Assembly: GCA_964036665.1 (NCBI GenBank)
Contig: OZ038533.1
Location: 18,906,575-18,970,574, forward strand
Length of the DNA: 64,000 nt
Reading direction: 5' to 3'
DNA from: Gordius sp. MW1
Lineage: Eukaryota; Nematomorpha; Gordioida; Gordea; Gordiidae
Positions 52,701 through 63,468 of the stretch are shown here, one piece after another (position 1 is the first letter of the stretch; every line of letters starts with the position of its first letter). The notes beneath the pieces were generated by a model that saw nothing but the letters and a program-made list of their open reading frames with translations, was not told where the DNA came from and ran no database searches. Position numbers and translations under genes: made by a program.

Positions 52701-55700
52701 CTTTAACGCGCGCAAAGAAAAACAAATTATTAAAACATCTTGGAATATATCATTCGTAATGCTATTTTCAAAATTATAACTCATTGATTTTCGCCATAAA
52801 ACTAAGTACTATATGTTAAAGATAATGATCGCAAAATTCAACAGAAGTGTTGTGAAAAGGGCTGGGTCTTGCTTGGTCGACCTAGTCGGCTTAATATAAA
52901 TAGACAAGGTTTGACCTAAAAAACCTATGGTCGCCACTAAGAAAAACAGACCAAAAAATCTTTGGCCTATGTTTAATCTACCCAAAGGTCGGCCAAACAA
53001 AATCCAGCCGTTTTCACAACACTATTCAATAGAATAATAAAAAAATGTAGTCAAAAGTTTGATTGCGGTTTAATAAAATCCCATAAACAATAATTGTTTA
53101 TTACGACCATAGACTAATAGACTCCTCATCTCTTGTATATTCACCCATCAAAAGTGTTGCCTAAAACGACCGCCATTTTAATAAGCGAAGTAGAGTTTGT
53201 ATAGCGATGGATTTCATTAGACAATAATCATTGATTAACATGAAACAACCAATTTTAATCATTATAGCGATTTTACAAATTTATCAAACCATATGAATCG
53301 GCCAAATTCATGTTTCACTTATCAAAATGGCTGCCAAAATGGGGTACACTTTTTAAAAGGGAATGAACAGTCTATTAGTCTATGATTACGACATCTATCA
53401 TTTGTGAAGGGATTTAGAGAGTTTTATAACACATATAAAGAACAATTTTTATATTATTCGCCCGACCAGCTAGGTTTAATTGAAAAAGCCTACCCAAAAA
53501 AGACTGGTATATGTTATTTCAAAAAGAATTTAAAAACATAAATAGTAAAGATGACATACTATAATCGATATTCAATAGGTAACATGTAAAAAATCCGTTT
53601 TCTTTCACTCGAGGTGGCAAGACTTAAAATGAAAAGATTTATTTTACAAAGAGGTTAAACAACTAAACTAAACATAAAATAACATAAAGCACACAAAAGA
53701 GGAAGCAAAGCACAGATTACGGCAATGAATAACGTTAAAATAATTGAAATTTTTACGTTTTCTTCGTTTTGAACGATTTTGGTGAGGTGTTTCAATACGT
53801 ACACACAACCCAAATATTTTTCGAGATAATTTAAAGGGTGTGAGGTTGAATGTTGATAAATCGAAGACAAACTCGCAAAATCTTGGAAGTCCAACCAATA
53901 TTCCTTCTTGAACACCTCAAAGTAATAGCGGATCATATCTTCTCGACTTTGTTCTACAGATTTTAGTCATTAAAAATTATATTCCAAAATATTTATGCAT
54001 GTTTTGTCCAAAACAAAATTATTTAGTATTTTTTTCCGGGGGTTTATTTATAAATCTGGGGAAATTTTGTGTCAAATTGCTAGTGCATGCAGACTAGAGA
54101 TCTAGAAGGTAGACTTGTCTTTGCCCTTTACTTATATTAAATGCCTTATTATCAAAAAAAAGGTTGCGATATCGGAATATTTAAACAACATAAATATACT
54201 GAGATTGTGAGCCTGAACTCTAGTGTCGTAAAATAACTGGGTTTTGTTTAGTCGACCTTTGGTCAAACTAAAACTAACGGTCGACTCTAGTCTGTTTCTC
54301 AAATTTCGACTAAGCCTAGAAGTCGACTAAGAAAAACAGACCAAAAAATCTCTGTGTTTATGTTTAATCGACTAAAACCAAGGGACGACCAAACAAAACC
54401 CAGCCGTTTTTACAACTCCACTATACCGTTCTATATATATTCTGGAGACTTGAGCCGAGTAGATAATCATTTCCACGGGGTCAAGCAAATAAAAAAAAAC
54501 AAGTCGTATTATAGCCCACTAATTTGTGAGAATTGCAAACTTAAAGATGACAATTTTTTAATGAGTTTGCTACCATGGGCGTAGCCAGCATTGTGGGGAG
54601 GGGCAAAATAATCATTTTATGAATTTTTAGCCATAATTTTAATAAATTTCAACAAAATTCTTTGGATTTTGAGGGGGGTACCGCCCCTCCGTGCCCCCCT
54701 TGTTTGCTACACTTATCGAATATACCATTTGTCATGACGGGCAATTCAGCGGGCCTCGATGAAAGTTGATTTCCAAGTCCAGAGAACTCCGTGGGATTTT
54801 CCATAAGCGCGGGCACCGATTCGAAAAATGTCGTAGTATTCGTCGATAAGGTATCGTTGGGCTACATAAAACAATTTTTTACGAATTACATTGTTTATTT
54901 GACGTAAGAAAATTATAAAAACGAAGTGTTAGGATTGGAAAAATATAAGAGCGGGTATAAAACAAAATAAAAAAATTATAATTCAAAAGCATCGCATGTG
55001 TCATCTATTAAAAGTGGTCAGCTGTCAGCCAGGGATTTATAATTGTACTTTGCAGAACAACAACAAAATCGAGATATTTATGGAACGCTTATGCGGTGTA
55101 CAGTTTAAAAATCTCGTTAAGGCTTAATTAAAAGTGCAACAAAATTAAGAAGAAGATTTCATTTAGATGTCTATATCAGGTCTATCGCTATATGACTTTC
55201 AAAACCAATTAAAGACTTTATCTCGTCTATGCATGTATCATAAGCCACACTATTAAATATGAATTGACACGAACTTACAGGATTTTACAATTATTTATTT
55301 TACTTGAAAAACATCGGTTATTTGAGGAGTAGAAGAAGTTGTTCGATCAAATTCCTCATTTCCCGGCATGATCTATAACAAAAATCTTTAATATTATTCG
55401 AGTAATTTGAGCCGTTATAAATTAGTAGAGCATATATTGTCAAACTTAGTGTTATAAAAACGGCTGGGTTTTATTTAATTGACCCTTGGTTTTAATCAGA
55501 TTAATGGTTGATTTTGGTCTTTTTTTCAAATTTCGACTAAGCCTAAGGAAAACAGAGCATAAACCTGTGGTCTGCTTATGTTTAGTCGACCAAAACGCAA
55601 GGTCGACCAAACAAAACCCAACCGTTTTTACTAGTCAAACTGCTGCAAAAAGCTTACAAAATCAGTGTAAAAAGTTATTAAACTAATGAAGCAAGTCGAA

Positions 55701-58700
55701 GCTAAATATCCTTCTTCAGTTCTTATTAATCACACCGAGGTTCAATCGATTTAAGTAATATTTTGGTGAAACTAAAGATATAATATACAAGTGCAAAGAA
55801 TCGGTAATCTTTAATATAGAAAACAGTTTACATTATGCAATAATCTCTAATAAAATAGTATATTGCCTCGTATTACGATTTGCTTTAATCAAGTATCAAA
55901 CCATAAACTATGCAACGGAGATTGTAAGAAATTAATGAATAAATTAAAACACAAAGTTCATAAATTATCAACCTTAATATCATATACGGACAATAAACTA
56001 AATTCCAACACAAGAAAACTACACATTCGAAACTAAGTAAAATCAAAATAAATATATCACGTCATCGGCAAACAAAAACTGCATTTAGCATTGAATGTGA
56101 GTATTTCAATGCAATACTTGTCATTCAAATAACAAAAAAATGTAAGCTCTTCCAAAAAAACTTTACATTCGTTTCCCCCAGCAAACTATCCAAATCTAAA
56201 TTGCCCAAAGTTACGATGGAAGACACTCCAGCCGGCTCTGCTATCTCGCCTTGGGTTAGTCCCGACGGCTCTTGCTTAATATTTCTGCTGTCAATGTCTA
56301 AATCCATGGCCTCCACTTCATTTTTCACCTTCAGTTTTGAGCTATGGGCTCGGATAAATTCCTGCAAAACCGGGAGTTTACATTAAATATCGCACAAACT
56401 TACGAGTAAACTACACTAAATTAAGGCGAATATAAGAGAATTTCATCAATATCTGAGGGATAAAACCTGGTATAGTTTCGGGGTTTATTTTGGCTACGAA
56501 GCCATATTGCATGTTTGCAATTTGTTAGCATAAACTAGTGTTGTAAAAAGGGCTGGGTGGTTTTGTTTGGAGTCGACCTTTGGTTTTAGTCGACTAAACA
56601 TAAACAGACCAAAAGTTTGACCAAATAAATTTCGGTCTGTTTAAGAGCCATGCTTCGAACGATAAACTGTTTGATTTGTTGCTCAATTAGGGTTTTTTAT
56701 CGTTTCAAAAGTAATGTACAAGCTATCCTCCAATTTAAAATCAAAATAACATAAATTGTCGGAAGTTAAAAGTGAAACAGTTACCGGAAAAGGCAAAGAT
56801 TTTATTTAATTCATTTTAAAATATATATAAAAAACAAAAAATACTTACATTTCAAATACTGAAAGTTAACAAGAAATTGAAACTTCAATATTTCTCCTTT
56901 CACCACTTAAAACTAAAAGAATTAATTTATTCCATTTGGTGTATATATTAATCTAAAATTAAGATAATAAGTAACAATTAAATAATTCCAAAATCATAAA
57001 ATGCCAAAGAATGTTAAAGTAAAACCCTCTCTTAGTAAAAATCAGTGCAAATAAAATTTTAATTTAAAAATTAAAATCAAAAGATCAACAAAATATTACA
57101 ACAAACTTTTAAATATGGCAGAAGGCTAAACGTTTCCGAGTGTGTATCATGTGTAGAATTGTTCTGCGGTAATATATCTTTAACGGCCCAGTAGCAATCT
57201 TTAACGCTAACCACAGACCCATTTCCAAAAATTTCGAAATCGACGCAAAATCTTAATTTAACATTTATTTAAATGTTAAAAAATAATTTTGACAATTAAC
57301 TAGTTAGAATAAAATTTTGTATGAACTATTCGATAGAAAACATTATACAAACACCAACTATTAATAAGTGATTTCTATAAATAATGTAAATATTTACTTT
57401 AAAATTTAAGAAATAATATTACGTCTTTCTATAAATCAAACGTATGTGAGAAACGGAGAGAGGAATAATGGTAAATGTCTGCGCCGCGATCGATTCAATG
57501 TATTTGTTGAACGAACCCAAAAAAGGTGTATTGGGAAAACGGGGAATAATTTCCAAGGTTCTTATACTTCGGTCCAGAACCTAAAATAACATTTTGGCAT
57601 TAAAAACTTGCCTAAATGTCACTGAAACACAACGATAGCTTAGGAATGATATTTTATTTTTAAAAAATTTGTGCGGATACGGACAAAATCAAGTGTATGT
57701 TTTTGAAAAAGGCGTAAAAACTCAAAATAAGAAGCTAAACCGAGAGAGGCCTGATTTAGTTTACTTAATTTGTAGGCAAAATATTGTATATGGCTTTGTA
57801 TTGGAATATATATGAGCAAATAAAAAAGTGCCTAAGTTTTCAAATTTTAAACTTTATAAAAAAATTTTTAACAACCATTACACAATTTAAAAGTTTTTGT
57901 CTGTAAAGAATATTTTTAAGAAATTTATTCACAGGAGCATTAGGGGGCGTTAAAAACTGATGATAATTATTATAATGATATTTCGTCCTAATTATGTGTA
58001 TCATTTTGTTTTTATTCATCAATTTCATTAAATGTTTCAATCGGATGATGTCCTTGAATAGGACGAAATAACATTATAATAATTATAACTATTTTATAAC
58101 GCCCTCGAAGCTCCTGTAAAAATCTCTTTTAAAAAACATTATAGTAATACGCACTGACGTCAAAGAATGAAGACATTAAAGCAAAAAATAGATAAAAACC
58201 TAATTGTAATTATATTATTACTTCGAGCAACCAAAATATGCTCTTGTGGCAACCATTTTTAAGTTCTCTATTAAATTCCATTTCTATGCTCGACTTGACG
58301 GCATTATGGGGATTGGGACCGAATCTTAAAGAGCATTTTCCTTTGTCCCTATTGTCATAATCTAGAAATAAAAAAATGTAGATTATAGATAACCATTTGA
58401 ACGTTTTAGAGACTTGTCAGATTATATTTGACATTAAAAGTGGTTTATTCGCTTTAAAACAAGGAAAAATTTTCCTCGTTTATGTCATTAAAGGTACAAA
58501 TTACGAAATTTAATTTCACATACAAGGTTAAATCGACACAAGGAAGACTACAGGAAAACGGCAGTGAATTCAATAACATCCAGTTTTATTATTTGTATTA
58601 TTTACTTTACTTCCTTTCAAAAGGCTTAATAAAACGAATTTTGGATTTTTAGGCAATTGCATTTAAGGCTGAATATATTGACTAGCCCATAACTTTATTT

Positions 58701-61700
58701 TGGTATCAAGTTTTAATCTGCGCTACATGGCACAAAATATATTCGTAAATCTTAAATAAGGAGAGGCCATTTAAAAATTTGTCGGTTTATTTTCTCTGTT
58801 ATTTCCTATGAGAAAAATCGTTTAATTAATATAAACGAATCCAAAACCTATATGTAACAAAATACCCGTTAATGAAATCGATCGAGAAGATGATGTGATA
58901 GTATTCATGACATAGGTGGGCCGGGTAAAAGTAAGTTTGTAACAATTTAGTTCGTGATTCCAATGCAACGTTACGTAGTAAGTCCCGTTAGGACCGTAGG
59001 CTAGAGTTAGTCTCTTGTAATTGTAATAAACCAAATTGTTCAAGCGCAACACCCGATTATCTATAGTAAACAACCGATAAGAATGTGAAGAATTGATGCT
59101 AGATTTCAAAAAAAGACCTTTGAAACTTTATTTCAATTTTTCAAAATGGATAAAAAATAATAGGCAGGGGCGTAGCCAGAGGGTAGCAGAGAAGGGCGGC
59201 TGCCCCCCTCTATATCCAGAGATAGATTCCTAAAAATTTAATATATAATTATGGCTTACATTTCAAAAATTATCATTATGCCCCTCCCTAAAGCATTATT
59301 CCCCCCCCTCTACTTACAATCCTGGCTACGCCCCTGCAAATAGGCATCGACAACCAATAGAGTTTCCACAAACTGCCTAAGCGGGGATCAGTCGAGAAAA
59401 TAATTAAACAAGTTACTATTAAATACATATTCTTAAAAATATAATGGACAAAATTTAGATAAAATTTATCACCAAAATATAATAGAATTCCTATAAAAAA
59501 CAAAATTAAAGCTCGAACAAAGGCCCAAAATTATTATATTTATACCGGAATCAAATAGGGAAAAACGCGCTTTTACAAAATTGTTAAAATTGTATATATT
59601 TCGCAACCATTTTAGAGTCATTAATAAAGTCATAAATTGCATAGCAATTGGCCCCCTAGCCTTACAACTTTTTAAAAAAATAGGGAAACAAATTTCATTG
59701 CTATCCCATGATAATCGCGAATCGTTTTTCATTCGACAGAAAATCGGCATAACCATCTGTAAATATAATTCATTAGCCATAATGTTTTCCTAATATTTAC
59801 GATTCTTAACTTTTTAATTTATTTATCTCACCTTCACAAAATATGTCTTTACCAATAAATTAGTTTATAAATAAAAAAAAATAGCACGTGCGAAAATAAG
59901 TTTTAATGTTTTCTACAATGAACAAGGCAATGACTTCGTTATAATAAGTTATTCAATGCTTTCTATAGCGATTTTCCCCCAATTTTAACCCAAGGATTGC
60001 TGTAAAGAAAAAACAAATTCAGCGTAGGCCCAAAACCCCAAAGCCCTTATTATTCCAAAATTCGGCCTTAAACTCGTATTTACCCACAAAAAATAGCAAA
60101 CGTGTAAAATTAACTAAACCTCCTCAAAAAATGCTGCAAAACATTTATCGTTTCGTCGTGCTCGGGGACGTTTGGGAAGAGCGTTTTAAATTGGTTTGAA
60201 GAACTTAATAAACGCTCGCCTCCTTCAAAGATTTCGAATAGTTTTTTACTGAGACAATCAATCGCCATTGTCATCACTAAATCCATTTTTAATTTATTCC
60301 CTGATGGATTTCTTAAAGAAGGTGAAGAAAAGATAAATGCCTAGTTTAATCATTTTATTTATAGACATTTTTCTTCTTGTATCCTTTTATTAATTTCATT
60401 AAATTAATTGCCATGCAATTTATGGGCTCGCTTTTAGTTGTCCGTCTGTCCGTCCAACTTGTAATTTTTCAATAATTGCCGAAAACATTTACGGATTTTT
60501 AATGGCTGTGGCTTATGCTTCTGTAAAAGACTTTTATTTCACTTTTGCAAATAGACTAGCTAATGACCGCTGGTTGGCTTTACTTTTTTCGACCTCGCCC
60601 GAGCTCAATATCCATTATTGTTGTAGTGCCCGACTGATTAGCTTTATACATAAATTTCTTTGGGCAACTTGTCTAGCTTGTTGCTATATATCGGATATTT
60701 CGAAACTGGCTAAATGATTCCCAGAAAATTATGATGACCCTTGCTTACTTCTACTTAATCTGACCCCGGCCAGACGCCAAGATTTATTTAATACTATTTT
60801 GATAATAAAGCATTTTTTGTCTTAAAAAGGGTAGTTTTTTTTGCCGGCTTACTAGCCAAAGGAGAAGGGGTTATGAAGAGGTCACCATGGGCCCCGAATC
60901 GGTTAATCAAGTCTAAATCTCGCCAAAATGCTTCGGCAACTTCAGTGTATTTGAAGGTGGGGATGGAAAAGTACTGAAAATAAACGAATCTTCTTAGTGT
61001 TATCGTTGTTGAGTTCTCCGATTCTGTTTTTAACCAAGGGTCTTCCATCACCGTCCCATATCGCCGGGGTATCAGCTCGACGGTAGCAAACCAATATCTA
61101 ACAATCCAATTTAAACACTCATTATAGCATCATAGAGTTTATAAAATAAGGATATAGAATATCAAAATACTCTGCCCTTTTAAAATCCATTATTTATATT
61201 TTCTCTTCAATTTAATTAAAAAACGTTCCCCAAAATCTAGATATTTCACCTCCTTTTTTAGTCAGATAACTACTTGGGATTCGTTCTCGCACATATATAT
61301 TTAATAATTAAAATAATTATTATAACAAAAGCTAATGAAAAAAAACAGTAACATGCGTTTTCAATCAACTTCTTTTCGAATTATATGATAAAATGATACA
61401 AAAGTTCCGAGTTAGAATTAGCCATAGGAAGCCATCGTTAACCTAGTTACAGCAAATTCTTTTAAACTATTTCAAAAAATATAGCGTAAAAAATAGGTAA
61501 AAATTCAAAAAAGGTCTATTTAATAAATTATGTGAAAACCTTGAAGTTTTGCCCTGCAAGGTTAGGGTAGCGCGACAGACGTAGTAACTAGAGTAATAAT
61601 GAATCCAGCGTTTATCCTCGTTGTGAGGCGCATAACTTTCCTTAACAATCAATTTAGTTCGTCTAGAATCAAAGTCACCAATTGATTTATCGTCCGTGAA

Positions 61701-63221
61701 AAATGAGAGATTAAGTGCGCACTCCGATGGTAATTGGGATTGCGTAGTTGCCCGAGCCTTTGACCCTAAGCTAAGGTCGGTCAGGATGGTACAACTGTCA
61801 ATACATGCATTATTCGCATCTTTTACGTCTTTTTTTCTGTATTGAGGCGGTTGGGTACTGCTCAAGGCGTTCGATAATTTACACAACGGTACGAGGCATT
61901 CGAATTGCGATACTAAATGGCTCAGAGTTTTACCGGGGTCGGGGTTCCCATCTATATAATAAATGACAAACTGTGGGCTTTATCTTAGTGATAAAGCCGC
62001 GGTGACTCTCGAGCTCCTGAAACTAGTTTCGTAAAAACGGCTGGGTTTTGCATTCGGCCAAGCCTAGAGGTCGTCTAAGGAAAACTGACCAAACATTTGG
62101 TCTGTTTATGCTTAGTCGACTAAAACCAAAGATCGACCAAACGAGGCCCAGCCGTTTTTCACTTTTGAAACTAACGAGGCGCTCATAGTGTGCACGATGC
62201 GAAGCGAAAATTTAGGGCACTCATTTATAAAGTGTGAAAGAAATGGTGCATATATTTGGCTTTTTCGTAATTGACTTAATCGATCAGGTTCAAAACTTAA
62301 AATATGTAATTCCCTATTACAAACTCGAAACATCTGTAATTGAGCTCGAGAATTTCACCCTTCAGGAACGCCCCATAATAATTAAGAGTGCGTCTCCAGA
62401 TATTATTTATGGTAAATATAACCTAAGGATAAACCTTGTATGCCTGACGGTTGCAATAATGATGTATATAATAAGCATGTTTGGTGCACAATCTTAGTAT
62501 AATAAGAACGTCATTTTTGCATTGATACGGAGTTCAAAAACAGATTAACTTTATTTAAACCCTTAAGATTTCTTAAAGGCTTCGAAAGTTACGCTACAAA
62601 CAGCAAGCAGGGCTTACCCATTTTCCTGTCTCCTAACGATTAAATTATATAGGATATAAAACTAAATTCTCACCAAGTGTTTGTAAATTTTATAAAATAT
62701 GCACCCGTCAAAGTTAAAATCAAGTGGTGACCTGATTCTTGATTTGAGCTGAATCATGTTTTATTAAAGCCATAAATACACGCTAAAACAATGTAACTAA
62801 TACATATTTGATGTAGATCGAAAGGTTAGGAAGAGGACGACCTCGTGTCACGTGGAAAGGGCAAGTCGACAAAGTTTTGAAAACAAAAGAGATTAGTCAA
62901 GAAGTGGCAGCCCTTAGCCGATCGAGATGGAAGAAACTCGTCAAAACAAACCCCACGACTGCGGGACTAGATAACTGATAAAGAAGAAGAAGAGATAAAT
63001 ATAAGGAGGTTACTGGTGGTCAAGCATTTGAGTGGACCAATGGCTGAGGTCTGGGTAGCGGGTTTGTTGGGATTATTTTCCCCCTTGAGCCAGTCCAGCA
63101 AGCTGGGCCTCGCACGGCTTTCGGTCGTCGCGAAATAGAAGGCCAATTGATAAGATGGTATAACTCTCTGTGTGCAACTTTCGTTCGAATCTTTTCCATC
63201 GATTTCCCTGTATTTTACCGT
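49669..63221 (-). CDS. MED14: Mediator subunit 14, C-terminal two thirds (16 exons; 5' part missing)
   Basis: MED14 is the nuclear scaffold joining Mediator head, middle and tail and is needed for RNA polymerase II transcription. Recognition rests on ordered matches to human MED14: YQLAFYFATTESRARPS (human KYYFMSVNAADREDSPA), RYWFATVELIP (RTWVAELVF), VYYNYKRLTLAYGPNGTYY (VRVYNYRKLILCYG), SVSHIRLIYR (THIRLAFR), HPLNYLEKYLG (SPLERFLG), FKWSLHWCLTIPPSGPVLAP ([20 protein letters not shown]), TPAVVIKNKMLFF (TPAVVLKSKMLFF), NLFKRFAE (NILKRFAE) and ECTLYPAVRELITNLVLP at the end. The 16 exons total 3,069 nt (1,022 aa plus stop) with all phases consistent. The human Pro/Ser-rich segment before the C-terminal region is much shorter here. 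About 540 N-terminal residues must be encoded upstream. No exon was found between 63,222 and 64,000. Confidence 0.93.
50319..50445. mobile_element. hAT-type MITE family B, copy 13
   Basis: CATGGGCGGAATCAAGG ... CTGGCTACGCCCATG, perfect duplication AACAAAGT. In the last MED14 intron. Confidence 0.82.
50483..50711 (-). CDS. MED14: MED14 exon o
   Basis: Acceptor TTTCTAAAG, donor CCCA|GTAAAT. It encodes VEIRRQYNQMTGSTTSFAQT, NIPYCLVIPLVHDLNNNTTQ and TTISNLFKRFAEYHMNP, matching human VSIIVPIIYDMASGTTQQAD and SNILKRFAEMNP. MITE B ends about 35 bp after the donor. Confidence 0.93.
51768..52022 (-). CDS. MED14: MED14 exon n
   Basis: Acceptor CATATTAG, donor TTTTTC|GTGAGA. It encodes VACPPYRINAIVSFCRILAA, PPRILKDILEIMRLETL, FKWSLHWCLTIPPSGPVLAP and TPAVVIKNKMLFF. 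This is the most conserved block of the gene and the main reason for the MED14 call. Confidence 0.96.
52181..52460 (-). mobile_element. Short HINE-like element S3
   Basis: Same body as S1, ending GAGCCCATAAATTGCATAGC. It ends only about 45 bp before MED14 exon m on its 3' side. Confidence 0.55.
52503..52700 (-). CDS. MED14: MED14 exon m
   Basis: Acceptor GCGTTAAAG, donor ACCAAA|GTTTAT. It encodes LLVLGVVDAGAITFQANCIQ, then CQVSLDLNARCEDLKITFYA and EYDAQTLDTFFKTK, matching human GVIMFKTDALKCRVALSP...LEKFFETR. Both sites are mediocre, but phases fit. Confidence 0.88.
52845..53024. mobile_element. hAT-type MITE family A, copy 10
   Basis: AAGTGTTGTGAAAAGGGC ... TTTTCACAACACTA with 7/8 duplication TTCAACAG / TTCAATAG. 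Confidence 0.75.
53108..53384. mobile_element. hAT-type MITE family E, copy 3
   Basis: CATAGACTAATAGACT ... AGTCTATTAGTCTATG with perfect duplication ATTACGAC (53,100-53,107 and 53,385-53,392). Confidence 0.83.
53757..53953 (-). CDS. MED14: MED14 exon l
   Basis: Acceptor ATCTGTAG, donor GAAAAC|GTAAAA. It encodes MIRYYFEVFKKEYWLDFQDF, then SSIYQHSTSHPLNYLEKYLG and CVYVLKHLTKIVQNEEN, matching human GSYLCSPLERFLGSVIMRRHLQRIIQQE. Confidence 0.9.
54221..54423. mobile_element. hAT-type MITE family A, copy 11
   Basis: TAGTGTCGTAAAATAAC ... CCGTTTTTACAACTCC; in the MED14 intron between exons k and l. Confidence 0.6.
54574..54716. mobile_element. hAT-type MITE family B, copy 14
   Basis: CATGGGCGTAGCCAGC ... 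TTTGCTACACTTATC; the right end is mutated. About 10 bp from the MED14 exon k donor. Confidence 0.65.
54726..54861 (-). CDS. MED14: MED14 exon k
   Basis: Acceptor TTTATGTAG, donor AATG|GTATAT. It encodes PNDTLSTNTTTFFESVPALM then ENPTEFSGLGNQLSSRPAEL. SVPALM resembles human ASIPTILT at the start of the C-terminal conserved part. A family B MITE stops about 10 bp into the next intron. Confidence 0.8.
55304..55372 (-). CDS. MED14: MED14 exon j (23 codons)
   Basis: Acceptor GTTATAG, donor TTTCAA|GTAAAA. It encodes IMPGNEEFDRTTSSTPQITD then VFQ; not conserved, but in phase and flanked by good sites. It may be an optional exon because both junctions are phase 0. Confidence 0.72.
55447..55633. mobile_element. 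hAT-type MITE family A, copy 12
   Basis: TAGTGTTATAAAAACGG ... CCGTTTTTACTA with perfect 8-bp duplication GTCAAACT on both sides. Confidence 0.8.
56167..56361 (-). CDS. MED14: MED14 exon i
   Basis: Acceptor GGTTTTGCAG, donor ACGAAT|GTAAAG, 65 codons. It encodes EFIRAHSSKLKVKNEVEAMD, then IKQEPSGL (a sumoylation-like KxE site) and NLDLDSLLGETN. It corresponds to the start of the variable region after human PGLKTFL. Confidence 0.85.
56536..56642. mobile_element. hAT-type MITE family A, copy 13 (half element)
   Basis: Only the left half (TAGTGTTGTAAAAAGGGC ... AACATAAACAGACC) remains. Confidence 0.6.
57107..57251 (-). CDS. MED14: MED14 exon h
   Basis: It encodes FCVDFEIFGNGSVVSVKDCY, then WAVKDILPQNNSTHDTHSET and LLPYLK (human [24 protein letters not shown]...PGLK). 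Acceptor AAATTAAG is AT-rich with few pyrimidines; donor TTAAAA|GTTTGT. Confidence 0.85.
57423..57580 (-). CDS. MED14: MED14 exon g
   Basis: Acceptor GTTATTTTAG, donor AAAGAC|GTAATA. It encodes VLDRSIRTLEIIPRFPNTPF, then AAQTFTIIPLSVSHIRLIYR, matching human YQCFSILPQSSTHIRLAFR. Confidence 0.9.
57939..58111. mobile_element. Inverted-repeat MITE F2
   Basis: AGGGGGCGTTAAAAACTGA ... TTTTATAACGCCCTCG, with TTATTATAATGATATTTCGT inverted at the other end. In the MED14 intron between exons f and g. Confidence 0.6.
58222..58361 (-). CDS. MED14: MED14 exon f
   Basis: Acceptor TATTTCTAG, donor CTCGAA|GTAATA. It encodes CSLRFGPNPHNAVKSSIEME, then FNRELKNGCHKSIFWLLE (human [20 protein letters not shown]). 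Confidence 0.88.
58866..59098 (-). CDS. MED14: MED14 exon e
   Basis: Acceptor GAAATCTAG, donor AACGG|GTATTT. It encodes INSSHSYRLFTIDNRVLRLN, NLVYYNYKRLTLAYGPNGTY and YVTLHWNHELNCYKLTF, the fold region of human IFSEVRVYNYRKLILCYG...SISIQWN. Confidence 0.9.
59165..59336. mobile_element. hAT-type MITE family B, copy 15
   Basis: CAGGGGCGTAGCCAGAGG ... CCTGGCTACGCCCCTG; imperfect flanking repeat ATAATAGG / CAAATAGG. Confidence 0.75.
60120..60300 (-). CDS. MED14: MED14 exon d (partly shared with an SLC4 intron copy)
   Basis: It was chosen because exons c (1 base over) and e (needs 2) cannot join directly. This segment, from acceptor AAATCCATCAG to donor GAGGAG|GTTTAG, has exactly the needed phases and no stop. 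It encodes NKLKMDLVMTMAIDCLSKKL, FEIFEGGERLLSSSNQFKTL and FPNVPEHDETINVLQHFLR. Similarity to human MED14 here is weak. Its 5' half and the upstream intron resemble 15,775-15,955. Confidence 0.65.
60405..60785 (+). mobile_element. Short HINE-like element S5 (inverted)
   Basis: Starts TGCAATTTATGGGCTCGC and GTCCGTCTGTCCGTCC, followed by the inverted S1/S2 body. It fills most of the MED14 intron between exons c and d. Confidence 0.52.
60853..61097 (-). CDS. MED14: MED14 exon c
   Basis: Acceptor TTGTTAG, strong donor GCTA|GTAAGC. It encodes YWFATVELIPRRYGTVMEDP, TTITLRRFVYFQYFSIP and EVAEAFWRDLDLINRFGAHG, aligning with human TWVAELVFANCPLNGTSTRE and VVEMFLNDWNSIARL. Confidence 0.87.
61540..61951 (-). 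CDS. MED14: MED14 exon b
   Basis: Acceptor TTATTATATAG and donor TCAAG|GTTTTC. It encodes DGNPDPGKTLSHLVSQFECL (human MCAFNKVLAHFVAMCD), a Cys/Ser-rich insert, and YYVCRATLTLQGKTS at the end, which joins exon c as GKTSRYWFATVEL. Confidence 0.87.
62024..62163. mobile_element. hAT-type MITE family A, copy 14
   Basis: TAGTTTCGTAAAAACGGC ... GCCGTTTTTCACTTT, with TGAAACTA on both sides. Confidence 0.65.
62826..62996 (+). mobile_element. RTE 3'-end fragment
   Basis: It encodes GRGRPRVTWKGQVDKVLKTK, then LSRSRWKKLVKT before a stop and an AAGAAGAAG-rich tail. It is the same 3' end as the LINE at 43.3 kb but on the plus strand. It lies in the MED14 intron between exons a and b. Confidence 0.78.
63014..63221 (-). 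CDS. MED14: MED14 exon a (first visible exon)
   Basis: Acceptor TTTTTTAG. It encodes TVKYREIDGKDSNESC, then VIPSYQLAFYFATTESRARP and SLLDWLKGENNPNKP. Two phase-1 donors are possible: ACCA|GTAACC (63,014, used here) or ATTG|GTCCAC a little earlier. Confidence 0.82.
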
Positions 63222-63269
63222 CTAAAAAATGTAGTAAAAATAAACCTCGAGGTATTTAACTTTGACGTA

Positions 63270-63416
63270 TATATGTGAATACATGAAAAATGAGTAGTTT
63301 TCTATATATAACTTTTATTTAGATTATCTACAAATTACATTAATGCTATAATTGAATGTTTCAATAAAAGTTGTAATAAATTAAACTATTCATTTTTCAT
63401 GTATTCACATATTATA
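63270..63416. mobile_element. Inverted-repeat MITE F3
   Basis: About 30-bp arms: ATATGTGAATACATGAAAAA ... TTTTTCATGTATTCACATAT, AT-rich flanks. Confidence 0.65.
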
Positions 63417-63468
63417 TATAATAAATTAAAAATTGTGTCACTAAATTTTACAATTAATTTAGCAATGA

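Noticed and set aside
53655-53756. Hydrophobic extension past MED14 exon l suggesting a membrane protein
   Set aside because: It is intron read through past the GAAAAC|GTAAAA donor; phases with exon m prove splicing there.
58822-58865. MED14 exon e reading on to 58,822 without splicing
   Set aside because: Splicing at AACGG|GTATTT gives exact phase with exon f, and similarity to MED14 continues there.
62234-62497. An 87-codon plus-strand frame beside family A copy 14
   Set aside because: No recognisable motif, unusual composition or splice context; it lies in a MED14 intron.
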